A stretch of 42,746 nt of DNA from Stygiolobus sp037389425 (lineage in GTDB: Archaea > Thermoproteota > Thermoprotei_A > Sulfolobales > Sulfolobaceae). The stretch's first letter is position 1, and each line of letters opens with the position of its first letter. This document shows positions 15,496-23,814 of this stretch, piece after piece. The DNA lies in assembly GCF_037389425.1 (NCBI RefSeq), contig NZ_JBBHKR010000043.1, positions 1 to 42,746 of the forward strand, read 5' to 3'. The translations under genes and the position numbers were made by a program. The notes below the pieces were generated by a model. The model worked only from the letters and a program-made list of their open reading frames with translations. It was not told the DNA's origin and searched no databases.

Positions 15496-16883
15496 CCCTC
15501 ATATTCTACTGGGTCTTTTAATCCGTTAATTTCGAACGCTTTTTTCCTCATGTAACATGGGCCACATCTACCGCAATGTTTTTCGCCACCCTCATAACAA
15601 CTCCACGTTAAATGTAACGGTGCACCTATCTCTACACCTAACTTAACTATTTCATGTTTTACTAAATTCCCTACGGGCATTAACACGTCAACTTTCTTGT
15701 TAGGACCAGTAGCATAAGGTGATAGTTTAGCGAAAAGTCTCACGAATTCCATCTCGTTATCAGGATAAGCTCCTGCTTCCTCGAGATTTATTCCCGAGGC
15801 TATTGCATCATATCCATGTGCCTCAGCAATAGCCAATGCTACGGAAAAGAATACTAGGTTTCTAGCGGGAACCCACTCGTGTGCGAACTCTGCTCCTTCT
15901 TCACCTCTTCTGTCCTTCACTATTTCTCCTCCACCCTTAAGAAGTGTCGAGTGTCCAACAATCTTGAAAAGATCCGTGTCTATCATCATGTAAGGGACTT
16001 GCAAAAATTCAGCGATCTTCTTCACTGCCTCTTTCTCTTTTTCCTCGGCTTTGTGGTGGTAATTGAAGTGGAGTAAAGTCACCTCATATCCATTCTTAAG
16101 TAAATAGGTAGCTGCAACAGTCGAGTCAAGCCCTCCACTAGCTATCACTAAAGCCTTCTTCCTTGGTTTCTCATCTAACAACGGGATTTCCTTTATTCCC
16201 ATATTGTTTGATACTTTAACAATCGAGTAGGGATTTAGCTTCCTGACAAAGACACTGTCTAAGGGCCTAATACTGAAATATTCGTCTAAAGAGGTAAAGA
16301 ATATAGCCCCTAATTCTTTATCGTACATCATATAAACAGGTTTAAAGTTTTGAGCGACGTAAATCGTGTTGGGATCTGACTTGTCACCTATTATGAAAGC
16401 AAAGCTGCCCTTTACATCTTGAAGAATCGTTTTCAAGACTTCAAGGTCTCCGTTCCATGCCTTATCCAAGATGGGAGGAATAACACTGCTATCTATCTTA
16501 CTTTGCTTCCTGACTTTGTACTTCTTTTCGAGTTCTGAGTCATTAGCAATTATGCCGTTATGAGTAACGATATACCGTTCTCCTTCAAATGGCTGAATCT
16601 CGTTATAGTTCTTATCCTTTACATATTCGGTTGTGGGTTCAGCCCTATTATTTGCTATGACAACTCTGCTGTTTTCATCTAAAACCCCTTTTAACTTCTC
16701 CTCATTTAACGAAGGTCTTCCGACTGACTTTACTACCTTAGTCTTACCGTCAATCTGAATTACTGCAACTCCGAAACTATCCCTTCCTCTATCTTCAGCT
16801 TTCTTCAAAATCTCTATAAGCTTAGCTTCGATCTCCTTGTAGTTCTCATGTTTAAGTATAAGTACTCCTGATACACTACACAT
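15492..16883 (-). CDS. GAT-QueC fusion, predicted archaeosine synthase
   Basis: About 463 residues when started at MCSVSG; this puts Cys2 at the N-terminus as the amidotransferase nucleophile, so an upstream TTG-type start at 16892 is wrong. Residues 1 to about 235 are a class II glutamine amidotransferase domain (RGRDSFG, ANNRAEPTTEY, THNGII). The rest is a QueC-type ATP-pyrophosphatase: SGGLDST at 249-255, AFEHEWVPARNLVF region, and a C-terminal zinc site WSC...HCGRCGPC. Family knowledge: Crenarchaeota that lack ArcS use GAT-QueC (or QueF-like) to convert preQ0 in tRNA position 15 to archaeosine. A palindromic TATA box at 16907-16914 sits 27 bp before this start. Confidence 0.88.
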   Translation of the reverse strand: MCSVSGVLILKHENYKEIEAKLIEILKKAEDRGRDSFGVAVIQIDGKTKVVKSVGRPSLNEEKLKGVLDENSRVVIANNRAEPTTEYVKDKNYNEIQPFEGERYIVTHNGIIANDSELEKKYKVRKQSKIDSSVIPPILDKAWNGDLEVLKTILQDVKGSFAFIIGDKSDPNTIYVAQNFKPVYMMYDKELGAIFFTSLDEYFSIRPLDSVFVRKLNPYSIVKVSNNMGIKEIPLLDEKPRKKALVIASGGLDSTVAATYLLKNGYEVTLLHFNYHHKAEEKEKEAVKKIAEFLQVPYMMIDTDLFKIVGHSTLLKGGGEIVKDRRGEEGAEFAHEWVPARNLVFFSVALAIAEAHGYDAIASGINLEEAGAYPDNEMEFVRLFAKLSPYATGPNKKVDVLMPVGNLVKHEIVKLGVEIGAPLHLTWSCYEGGEKHCGRCGPCYMRKKAFEINGLKDPVEYEG

Positions 16884-16906
16884 TAAAGGCACTTAGCTTA
16901 TAGGTA

Positions 16907-16914
16907 TTTATAAA
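16907..16914 (-). promoter_or_regulatory. Palindromic TATA box of GAT-QueC gene
   Basis: TTTATAAA is centred 27 bp before the ATG at 16883 on the minus strand. It is self-complementary and sits between two divergent genes. For the helicase ATG at 16928 it is too close; TTATAG near 16898 suits that gene better. Confidence 0.45.
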
Positions 16915-16927
16915 GTTAGTGAGAAAA

Positions 16928-19165
16928 ATGTCACAAGACTATTTATTATCACGTGTCGAGGAAAGGCTTAGTTACTTCAACATAAAAATTGCACACGTAT
17001 ATACAGAAACAGCTCTAGAGCCCGACTTGGGAAGCGAAGTAGAACAATTAACTTACTTAGACACCCAACTAATAGAAGAACTGAAGAAAAAAGGAATAAA
17101 GAAACTTTACAAATTTCAAGAGGAAGCGATAAAAAAGATCCTAGAGGGAAAGAGTATCTTAATTATTTCTGGGACTGGAACGGGTAAAACCGAATCTTTC
17201 CTTATCCCAGCGTTACAGTTCGCACTAAACGGTAAGCGAAGCGTCTTTATCTACCCTACAAAGGCGTTAGCGAGAGACCAACTAGATAGGATTATGAAGT
17301 TTTCAAAAGACTTGGGAATTAATGTAGGGGTATTCGACGGAGACACTACCGATAAAGAGAGGGACAAGATGTATACAGACCCTCCTGATATACTAATTAC
17401 AAACCCAGACATGATACACATTGGACTTTCCTTGAGTTATAGGTTTAGAAGCTTGGTAAGAGGTGCGGACTTGCTCGTATTCGACGAGGTACATGCTTAC
17501 GAAGGGGTATTAGGAGCACATATAAGGATGATAAGCGATAGGTTGAGAGAGTTCGGCGATATTCAGATTGTAAGTTCTAGCGGGACTATTGACGCTTCTC
17601 CATATCTGTTTTCTGAGTTGTTTGGGATAGAAGGGGAAATAGTAAAGGGAACCCTCAGGAGAAAGGGGGTAGCGATCCACGCTTTACTTAACATAGGTTC
17701 AGCAAGCAGGTGGACGATCTCAGCATTCTTAGCTTCATTTCTAATAAAAGAAGGATTAAAGGTTTTAGTTTTTACAGATTCCCAACAAATGGCTGAGCTG
17801 GTCGCAAAGATAGCGTCTAGGTTCGGTGCTGACATAATGGTTCACAGGGCTGGAATCAGTAAGGAGGAAAGGAGAGCTGTAGAGGACGGAATCAAGAAGG
17901 GAAGAATTAAGGGAATTGTAGCTACTTCCACGTTGGAGTTAGGAATAGATATAGGAGACCTTGATGCTGTTATTATGGCACAAAATCCTCCCAGTTACAC
18001 AAAATACTTGCAGAGAGCTGGTAGGGCAGGTAGAAGAAACAGAATAGGTTACATTTTTACCTTACTTGGTGATGACCCGATAGACTCCTATTACTTGAGA
18101 AGACCTAAAGAGTTCTTCGAGAGAAAATTAATACCACTCACTTTCGACCCTACAAATATCGAAGTACTGAAAGTCCACGCGGCAGCATATCTACTCGAGA
18201 AGGGTAAATTATCAGTGAGCTCCATACCGTCTAACTGGCTTAAAGCGTTCAAACTATTGGAAAGGGAGGGTGTATTGATAATTAAAGGAGAGGTTATTTT
18301 ACCTACCCAAAGGCTTCTTCCCTTCGTGAGATCTTCACGTATAAGGACTACCGGACCTATCATAAGAATCTACGACGAGAGCGGAAAAGCTATCGGAGAG
18401 AGAGAATTACCGGTCGCATTATTCGACCTTTATCCAAGAGCGATCTACTTAATTTCCAAGCATAACTATGTAGTAGAGTCAATTGATTTAGATAAGCTCA
18501 AGGCTGTGGTTAAAAGAGTAAGAGATGACTTAGACTATTATACTAAGCCTATCTATTCTTCTCACCTAATGTCCATCGAGACTCTTGAGGAACGGAAAGT
18601 ATACGGTTTACCCGTAAAGTACGGGAATGTAAGGATCATGGAAATAGTTGAGGGCTACGCCATCTACGACCTAATGGGAAGGAAGGATAAACCTAGAGAG
18701 GAGATCTATTATAAGGAACCTATAACTTTCACTTACGAGACTAAAGGACTACTAATAAAACACCCTATCCTACCAGAATTCAATGAAATTGACGCCATGG
18801 AAGCATTCCACGCAACAGAGCACGTTCTGATATCAGCTGCTAAAGTCGTAGCTGGAGCTGGTATGACGGACTTATCGGGAATAAGTTACCCTAGTGGTCA
18901 CGTAGTCATTTACGACTCTGTAGTTGGAGGAAGTGGTGTAGCTAAGCTACTATTCGAAAGGCTAGAAGAGGCGTACTCAGTGGCTAAAGATATTACGGGT
19001 AGTTGCGATTGCGAGGACGGTTGTCCTAAATGCATTTACAGCCCGTTTTGCGGAAACAACAATAAGGTTTTATCGAGGAGGAAGTCCTTTAGGTTAATAA
19101 AGACGATAACTGAAGAAAGCTTAGAGGAGAAAAACGACGAATTATTCGGAAAACCTATTGCCTAA
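16928..19165 (+). CDS. DEAD/DEAH superfamily 2 helicase with C-terminal four-Cys (DUF1998/MZB) domain
   Basis: About 745 residues from the ATG; an in-frame GTG lies 9 bp upstream. Helicase motifs: GTGTGKT (Walker A, about 82-88), YPTKALARDQ (Ia), DEVH (186-189), SSSGT (III), ATSTLELGIDIG (V) and QRAGRAGRRNR (VI). The C-terminus holds CDCEDGCPKC...FC, the four-cysteine zinc site of the MrfA/Hrq1 (YprA) type, preceded by HATEHVL. Bacterial MrfA and yeast Hrq1 are 3'-5' DNA helicases in repair of cross-links and mitomycin damage; a similar repair job is expected here. Divergent from GAT-QueC with 44 bp between starts. Ends 4 bp inside the convergent M48 gene. Confidence 0.87.
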   Translation: MSQDYLLSRVEERLSYFNIKIAHVYTETALEPDLGSEVEQLTYLDTQLIEELKKKGIKKLYKFQEEAIKKILEGKSILIISGTGTGKTESFLIPALQFALNGKRSVFIYPTKALARDQLDRIMKFSKDLGINVGVFDGDTTDKERDKMYTDPPDILITNPDMIHIGLSLSYRFRSLVRGADLLVFDEVHAYEGVLGAHIRMISDRLREFGDIQIVSSSGTIDASPYLFSELFGIEGEIVKGTLRRKGVAIHALLNIGSASRWTISAFLASFLIKEGLKVLVFTDSQQMAELVAKIASRFGADIMVHRAGISKEERRAVEDGIKKGRIKGIVATSTLELGIDIGDLDAVIMAQNPPSYTKYLQRAGRAGRRNRIGYIFTLLGDDPIDSYYLRRPKEFFERKLIPLTFDPTNIEVLKVHAAAYLLEKGKLSVSSIPSNWLKAFKLLEREGVLIIKGEVILPTQRLLPFVRSSRIRTTGPIIRIYDESGKAIGERELPVALFDLYPRAIYLISKHNYVVESIDLDKLKAVVKRVRDDLDYYTKPIYSSHLMSIETLEERKVYGLPVKYGNVRIMEIVEGYAIYDLMGRKDKPREEIYYKEPITFTYETKGLLIKHPILPEFNEIDAMEAFHATEHVLISAAKVVAGAGMTDLSGISYPSGHVVIYDSVVGGSGVAKLLFERLEEAYSVAKDITGSCDCEDGCPKCIYSPFCGNNNKVLSRRKSFRLIKTITEESLEEKNDELFGKPIA

Positions 19166-19677
19166 CTAGACAAGTTAGAAACCCTTGCAACAACGGATGG
19201 ATGAGTAGAAAATATATTAGAAGACTTATCTCCGTATCTTAGGAGAAGACTCCTCATCTCGTTAACTCCCACAACTTTACTTGCCAACTTGTCAGCTTGT
19301 AGTTCTAATTTCCTTTGTACATACCTTTGTATTAATAAACTACTCATTAGGAAAATCACGAGAAGGGGAAATTGGTTTAAAATGCCTAGTATAGTCCCTC
19401 CTGTGACTGTTACTACTAACAAAACCCTATTTATTAAGTAATGCCTCAACTCCATGTGTGCGAGTTCATGCGCTAGTACCGCTCTTATCTCATTTGGAGC
19501 TATTTCTAGAATTTTAGACGTTATTACTAGCTTATCTTTACCTAAGATAAACGCGTTTATCAGGTCGGAGTTTTTTACATACACCTTAATTCCACTAACA
19601 GTAAATACGTACTTGGAACCCAGTAACGGTAATCTCTCTGACAATAATAACAGAGGGAGTAAAGCGAAAATAATCAT
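19162..19677 (-). CDS. Short M48-family metalloprotease
   Basis: 171 residues. VLAHELAHMELRH gives zinc ligands H70 and H74 with catalytic E71; the third ligand is probably the Glu in KLELQADKLA. One N-terminal hydrophobic stretch (about 1-18) and another around 85-113 suggest membrane attachment. A C-terminal THPSVVARVSNL matches the HPs...R end of M48 proteins. At 171 residues it is far smaller than HtpX (about 300; see the gene at 24963) and lacks the usual two leading membrane helices. It belongs with the compact BlaR1/M56- or M48-like minimal proteases. A quality-control role in the membrane is inferred. Confidence 0.75.
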   Translation of the reverse strand: MIIFALLPLLLLSERLPLLGSKYVFTVSGIKVYVKNSDLINAFILGKDKLVITSKILEIAPNEIRAVLAHELAHMELRHYLINRVLLVVTVTGGTILGILNQFPLLVIFLMSSLLIQRYVQRKLELQADKLASKVVGVNEMRSLLLRYGDKSSNIFSTHPSVVARVSNLSS

Positions 19678-19771
19678 TTTTAACCTTTGATCCGCGGTAT
19701 TACTATTAATATTTTTACATATATGAAAATTTCAGAATTATGTTGCAACTTGACTAAATCTAAACGATGGG

Positions 19772-19779
19772 TTTAATAT
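19772..19779 (+). promoter_or_regulatory. TATA box of alcohol dehydrogenase gene
   Basis: TTTAATAT is centred about 27 bp before the ATG at 19802. An 8-bp palindrome, GTTGCAAC, lies 23 bp upstream of it at 19742-19749 and could be a regulator half of this promoter. Confidence 0.45.
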
Positions 19780-19801
19780 CTCTTTTACGATAGCATCATT
19801 A

Positions 19802-20821
19802 ATGAAGGCTGTAGTCCTCGAAAACGGAAAAGCTGTAATAAAAGAACTACCGAAACCTACGATAAAGGAGAAGGGAGACGTCATAGTAGAGATGAAAGCT
19901 TGCGGTCTTTGCGGGACAGACGTGGAAAAAATATGCGGGCAATACACCGCTTCCCAGCCCATTTTGGGACACGAACCTTCAGGAATAATAGAGGAATCTT
20001 CCGTAGATTTTTTACGTAAGGGACAGAGGGTTTTTGCACATCACCACGTCCCTTGTTATGAATGTTACTATTGCACGCACGGAAGCCCCACCATGTGCCC
20101 CTATTACAGAAAGACAAACCTCGATCCCGGTGGATTTGCAGAGTTCTTCAGAGTCCCTGCATGGAACGTAGTAAGGGGGGGAATATTAGTCTTACCAGAT
20201 AATGTGAGCTTTGATGAAGGGGCGTTTATAGAGCCGTTAGCTACAGTGGTAAGGGCTCAGAACAGAGTAAGGATTAACAAGGGAGATAGCGTACTGGTGA
20301 TAGGAGCGGGACCCATGGGATTACTTCACGTAATGATGGCTAAGGCACAAGGGGCAGGAACAGTGATAGCTTCTGACATAAGCGATTATAGAGTCGAGTA
20401 TGCAAGTAAAGTGGGGGCAGATTATTCACTAAATTCTAGGAAAGGTGATGTGGTCTCTGAAGTCAAGAAGTTGACTGACGGAAGAGGTGCTGACATCGCT
20501 ATAATAGCCTCTGGAGCACCTCAGGCCATACTTACCGGTCTCTTTGCCGTAAGAAAAGGGGGATACGTACTACTCTTCGGTGTTCCTTATAAGGGGACGG
20601 TTCTGAATTACGATATAAGTGAATTGTTAAACAGCGAGATCTCAATAATATCAAGTAACGCAGCAGTAGAAGAGGATACGAAGAAAGCGTTAGAGTTAAT
20701 AGCCCAAAAGAAAGTTGATGTGACGAAACTGATCACTCATAGATTACCACTTGATCAGTTCAACGAGGCCGTAAGGATAGCTAAAGAGGGCGAGGCCGTA
20801 AAGATAATAATATACGATTGA
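19802..20821 (+). CDS. Zinc-dependent medium-chain alcohol dehydrogenase
   Basis: 339 residues. Catalytic zinc site C37 (ACGLCGTD) with H57-E58 (GHEPSG); structural zinc site C85, C88, C91, C99; nucleotide-binding VIGAGPMGLLHVMMAKAQG. The acidic residue after the second beta strand (ASDISDYR) suggests NAD rather than NADP. The family covers alcohol, sorbitol, threonine and glucose dehydrogenases; the HHHVPCYECYYC loop is closest in feel to archaeal sorbitol/threonine-type enzymes, but I cannot name the substrate. Leaderless promoter at 19772-19779. The last 78 bp overlap the 3' end of convergent cbiB. Confidence 0.85.
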   Translation: MKAVVLENGKAVIKELPKPTIKEKGDVIVEMKACGLCGTDVEKICGQYTASQPILGHEPSGIIEESSVDFLRKGQRVFAHHHVPCYECYYCTHGSPTMCPYYRKTNLDPGGFAEFFRVPAWNVVRGGILVLPDNVSFDEGAFIEPLATVVRAQNRVRINKGDSVLVIGAGPMGLLHVMMAKAQGAGTVIASDISDYRVEYASKVGADYSLNSRKGDVVSEVKKLTDGRGADIAIIASGAPQAILTGLFAVRKGGYVLLFGVPYKGTVLNYDISELLNSEISIISSNAAVEEDTKKALELIAQKKVDVTKLITHRLPLDQFNEAVRIAKEGEAVKIIIYD

Positions 20822-21661
20822 GATAATCAAGAGATAAAGAGACAAAGTCAACTTGAACAATTTAAGAGCCCTTTTTAGATCGTTCTCAGTAGGCAAGTTA
20901 CCCTTTCCCACTGTATAATGTCCGGGTTTCTCTAGTTTTACGCCCAGGATTATTGCGGCTGCTGTTATTGGATATTTGGCATTAATACTCTCTATTTCAC
21001 TTCTTCTGATTTCCTTAAAAACTCCATTGACTTTGATCCCCATGAGATACGCCGAGATAACCATGAATAGAGACGTAAGTCTGGCAGGTATGTAGTTGAG
21101 CAATGTATCGACCTTAGCTGAGAACCAACCTTGTTTAATCAGTTCAGGCGTTTTATATCCAACCATAGAATCCATAGTATTAGAAAGTCGCTGTAACAAT
21201 GCACCCGGGAATCCCAGAAAAAGAAACCAGAATAGGGGAGAAGTTATTCCATCTACAAGGCTTTCAAATAGGGACTCTATCGCGGCTGAAATAACGTGTC
21301 CGTCATCGAGCTCGTATACATTTCTTCTTACTAACTGCTGTGTATATTTTCTGGACTCCTCGTTGACTGGAGCTGACTTTTTGACAAGTGTGTAGAGCAT
21401 TTTAATAGAAAAAGTAGTCTTTAAGAAGATTATAGCCAAAATTAACTTTACACTCGGTATTGGAATTAAAAAAACCAAGGAAAGCATAACAAGTATTGGC
21501 ATTACTGATACGAACCAAAGTAAAATTCCGTAAGCTTTACCTTTATAAGGAACGATTAATCTTTCAGAAATTTTTCCACTCCATACTACGGGATGAAGCC
21601 AAAGGGGCGGTTCACCTAGTGCAAGATCAAGAGCAATTGCAAGATAGAGAATTGGCAACAA
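20744..21661 (-). CDS. cbiB: Adenosylcobinamide-phosphate synthase
   Basis: 305 residues, integral membrane protein with several hydrophobic segments. The opening IALDLALGEPPLWLHPVVWSGK is the family's DxxxGEPP..HPV hallmark. It joins aminopropanol (phosphate) to adenosylcobyric acid in cobalamin synthesis. Family-typical VGYKTPELIKQGWFSAKVDTLLNYIPARLT and KNLP-like GHYTVGKGNLPTENDLKRAL are present. It overlaps the 3' end of cobS by 46 bp and is co-directional, so the two are translationally linked. Its C-terminal coding sequence overlaps the convergent alcohol dehydrogenase by 78 bp; both proteins have normal length, so this is a true antisense overlap. Confidence 0.92.
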   Translation of the reverse strand: MLPILYLAIALDLALGEPPLWLHPVVWSGKISERLIVPYKGKAYGILLWFVSVMPILVMLSLVFLIPIPSVKLILAIIFLKTTFSIKMLYTLVKKSAPVNEESRKYTQQLVRRNVYELDDGHVISAAIESLFESLVDGITSPLFWFLFLGFPGALLQRLSNTMDSMVGYKTPELIKQGWFSAKVDTLLNYIPARLTSLFMVISAYLMGIKVNGVFKEIRRSEIESINAKYPITAAAIILGVKLEKPGHYTVGKGNLPTENDLKRALKLFKLTLSLYLLIISIVYYYLYGLALFSYPYGLVELIKW

Positions 21662-22365
21662 ATCTTCTCCGCAACTAATAAGTAAATGGGAAAAGATAAA
21701 GTTATAACGAAACCCACGTAATCACCAGAAGACCCTTTCAGTGTCCTCTTACACAGAACGAAGAAGAAGACTGTCAATAATAAATAAGCAAGGAGTAGAG
21801 GTAAAGAGGAAAAGAGTAAAGCCTCTAATTGAATGAGTATAAACTTCCACCATTTACCGTTTAACTTATCGTAAAAGACCTTAGCTAAAAAGCTGCCTTC
21901 AATTGGTGGTAATAACGCTAAAATGGATATAGCAGACGCTCTACTTAGGACTTCTGCTGATAAAAGGGTAAAAACAGAAAGTTTTAGGTTTAATGTGGCT
22001 ACTACAAAGATTGTCACATAAACTAAAAGAAGACCTATTGCTCCGGATCCAGTTTGAACGTCATGTAACACCTTGAGTTTCTTTTGGTAGTCTTTAACCA
22101 TTAGAGCATCGCCGTAATCCAAGAGCCCGTCAAGATGATGAAAACCCCTTATTATCTCTACAAAGGGTATCAGGAGAAGGAACGCCGTATTTCCCAAAAA
22201 GAAATGGGAAATGTAGAGAAATATAAAGTCCAGAATACCAGTGAATGCCCCTACAATTAGTGGTGCGGTAAATGAAAACCCCGCGATCTCTTCCAAGGGA
22301 GCTGAAATAGAAGGGATAATTGTGAAAAAGGAAAGTTGAGCCAGAATCGCCTTAAATACCTTCAT
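21616..22365 (-). CDS. cobS: Adenosylcobinamide-GDP ribazoletransferase (cobalamin synthase)
   Basis: 249 residues, membrane protein with about seven hydrophobic helices. The signature GFHHLDGLLDYGDALM holds the acidic residues that bind magnesium and GDP-cobinamide; VLHDVQTGSGAIG follows. It makes the last step, linking the alpha-ribazole base to the corrin. It overlaps cbiB downstream by 46 bp. It reads divergently from cobQ with only 18 bp between the start codons; each promoter must lie inside the other gene's coding start (see the promoter entry). Length is typical. Confidence 0.9.
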   Translation of the reverse strand: MKVFKAILAQLSFFTIIPSISAPLEEIAGFSFTAPLIVGAFTGILDFIFLYISHFFLGNTAFLLLIPFVEIIRGFHHLDGLLDYGDALMVKDYQKKLKVLHDVQTGSGAIGLLLVYVTIFVVATLNLKLSVFTLLSAEVLSRASAISILALLPPIEGSFLAKVFYDKLNGKWWKFILIQLEALLFSSLPLLLAYLLLTVFFFVLCKRTLKGSSGDYVGFVITLSFPIYLLVAEKICCQFSILQLLLILH

Positions 22366-22396
22366 CCTGATTATCTGATAAGTATGGCTATTATAA
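22351..22396. promoter_or_regulatory. Crossed divergent promoters of cobS and cobQ inside opposing coding starts
   Basis: For cobQ (ATG 22384), CTTAAATA at 22351-22358 is about 29 bp upstream and lies within the first codons of cobS. For cobS (ATG 22365), TATTATAA at 22389-22396, read TTATAATA on the minus strand, is about 27 bp upstream and lies within the first codons of cobQ. The two leaderless transcripts would start in opposite directions only about 18 bp apart. Confidence 0.45.
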
Positions 22397-23769
22397 TTGC
22401 TTCTACGATGAGTGACTCGGGAAAATCTACTATAACCGCAGGTCTAGTAAGACTGTTTTCCGCTATCCCTTTTAAAGCCCAAAATATGTCATTGAACAGT
22501 TATCCTACATTAGACTACGGGGAAATAGCATTTATTCAAGCTTACCAAGCTATAGGCTCTGGATTAAGTCCCAAACGATATATGAACCCCATCCTCCTGA
22601 AACCGGACGGGAGAGGAATAGAAATAGTTTTTATGGGCCAACCTTTGGGTAGCTTCTCCGCGTCCTATTATTACGAACATTTTCTACCTAAAGCTTGGAT
22701 TCAAGTGAAGGAGTTAGTTAGGGATGAGATGGTAATTGAATCCGCAGGGGGCATCGAACCAAACTTTGTCGAAAAGGACATAACTGCTGTAAAACTTTCG
22801 AAAGAACTACAGATCCCAATTATATTAACCTTAGATATAGATAGAGGAGGAGCTTTTACCTCAGCATTAGGGGCTTATCTGACTTTACCTCAAGAAGTAA
22901 GAAAAAAGGTTAAGGGGTTCATTATAAACAAGTTCAGAGGGGAAGAAAAATACCTCGAACCTGCTATAAAGTGGTTGGAAGAAAAAACTGGAATGAGGTA
23001 TTTGGGCTACCTCCCGTTATTTGATGAGCCCCTTATAATGCCTGAGGATTCTATGAACGTCCGAAATTTAGGTGAAGGAGAACTCGATGTTGTGATAGTA
23101 TCTTATCCCTATATGAGTAATTTCAACGAATTCTACGCACTTAAGGACTCAAACGCGACAGTTAGGTTCATTAAAAGACCATCTGAAATTGCTAAAAGTG
23201 ATTTAGTAATTTTACCGGGGAGTAAAAACACGTTAGAAAGCTTAAAGTATCTAGTGGATAAAGGCTTCGTCGAAGTCCTCAAGAAAAAACAAGTCCTTGG
23301 AATTTGCGGTGGATTTCAGATCATGGGAAGGAAGCTGAAAGACCCATATAACGTGGAGATTAGCGAAGGAGAGGTAAATGGGCTCGGACTACTTGATGTG
23401 GAAACGATTTATGAGAGGGATAAGATCGTATCTTTATCAGAAACCGACTTGTCGGTAAACGGTTACGAAATAAGAAGGGGCAGAATCAAGTATTTGGACT
23501 ATGGAAAACCCTTGTTTATTATAACTAAAAGGGGTTTGAAGGAGGTAAATATACCGGACGGAGCTGAAAAAGATAATTACTTAGGTTACAGCATACACGG
23601 GTCGATGTTCTCAGAGGGGGGTAAAAAGCTCCTTAGGGAAAAATTCGGCGTAAAAATTAACACGAAAAGTTTCGAAGACGCAGTAAAAGACGAGGTCGAA
23701 AAATTGACTATTGTCATGAAAAAATACTTACATTTTGACGAAATAAGGGATATTTACTTAGGCAAGTAA
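22384..23769 (+). CDS. cobQ: Cobyric acid synthase
   Basis: About 461 residues from the ATG at 22384. The longer frame (from 22336) would add a non-conserved tail that overlaps cobS. An N-terminal P-loop-like amide-ligase domain opens with IIIASTMSDSGKSTITAGL, followed by PFKAQNMSLNS and MNPILLKP. The C-terminal class I glutamine amidotransferase has LGICGGFQIMG (nucleophilic Cys) and SIHGSMF (His). It amidates four side chains of adenosylcobyrinic acid a,c-diamide with glutamine and ATP. It forms the cobalamin block with divergent cobS-cbiB. Its leaderless promoter lies inside cobS. Confidence 0.92.
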   Translation: MAIIIASTMSDSGKSTITAGLVRLFSAIPFKAQNMSLNSYPTLDYGEIAFIQAYQAIGSGLSPKRYMNPILLKPDGRGIEIVFMGQPLGSFSASYYYEHFLPKAWIQVKELVRDEMVIESAGGIEPNFVEKDITAVKLSKELQIPIILTLDIDRGGAFTSALGAYLTLPQEVRKKVKGFIINKFRGEEKYLEPAIKWLEEKTGMRYLGYLPLFDEPLIMPEDSMNVRNLGEGELDVVIVSYPYMSNFNEFYALKDSNATVRFIKRPSEIAKSDLVILPGSKNTLESLKYLVDKGFVEVLKKKQVLGICGGFQIMGRKLKDPYNVEISEGEVNGLGLLDVETIYERDKIVSLSETDLSVNGYEIRRGRIKYLDYGKPLFIITKRGLKEVNIPDGAEKDNYLGYSIHGSMFSEGGKKLLREKFGVKINTKSFEDAVKDEVEKLTIVMKKYLHFDEIRDIYLGK

Positions 23770-23781
23770 ATAAATAGTAGG

Positions 23782-23789
23782 TTTTAATA
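23782..23789 (+). promoter_or_regulatory. TATA box of GMP synthase subunit B gene
   Basis: TTTTAATA is centred about 29 bp before the ATG at 23815. TTTATATAAA immediately before that ATG is too close to serve it. Confidence 0.4.
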
Positions 23790-23814
23790 GGAAGTATTTT
23801 ACTCATTTATATAA

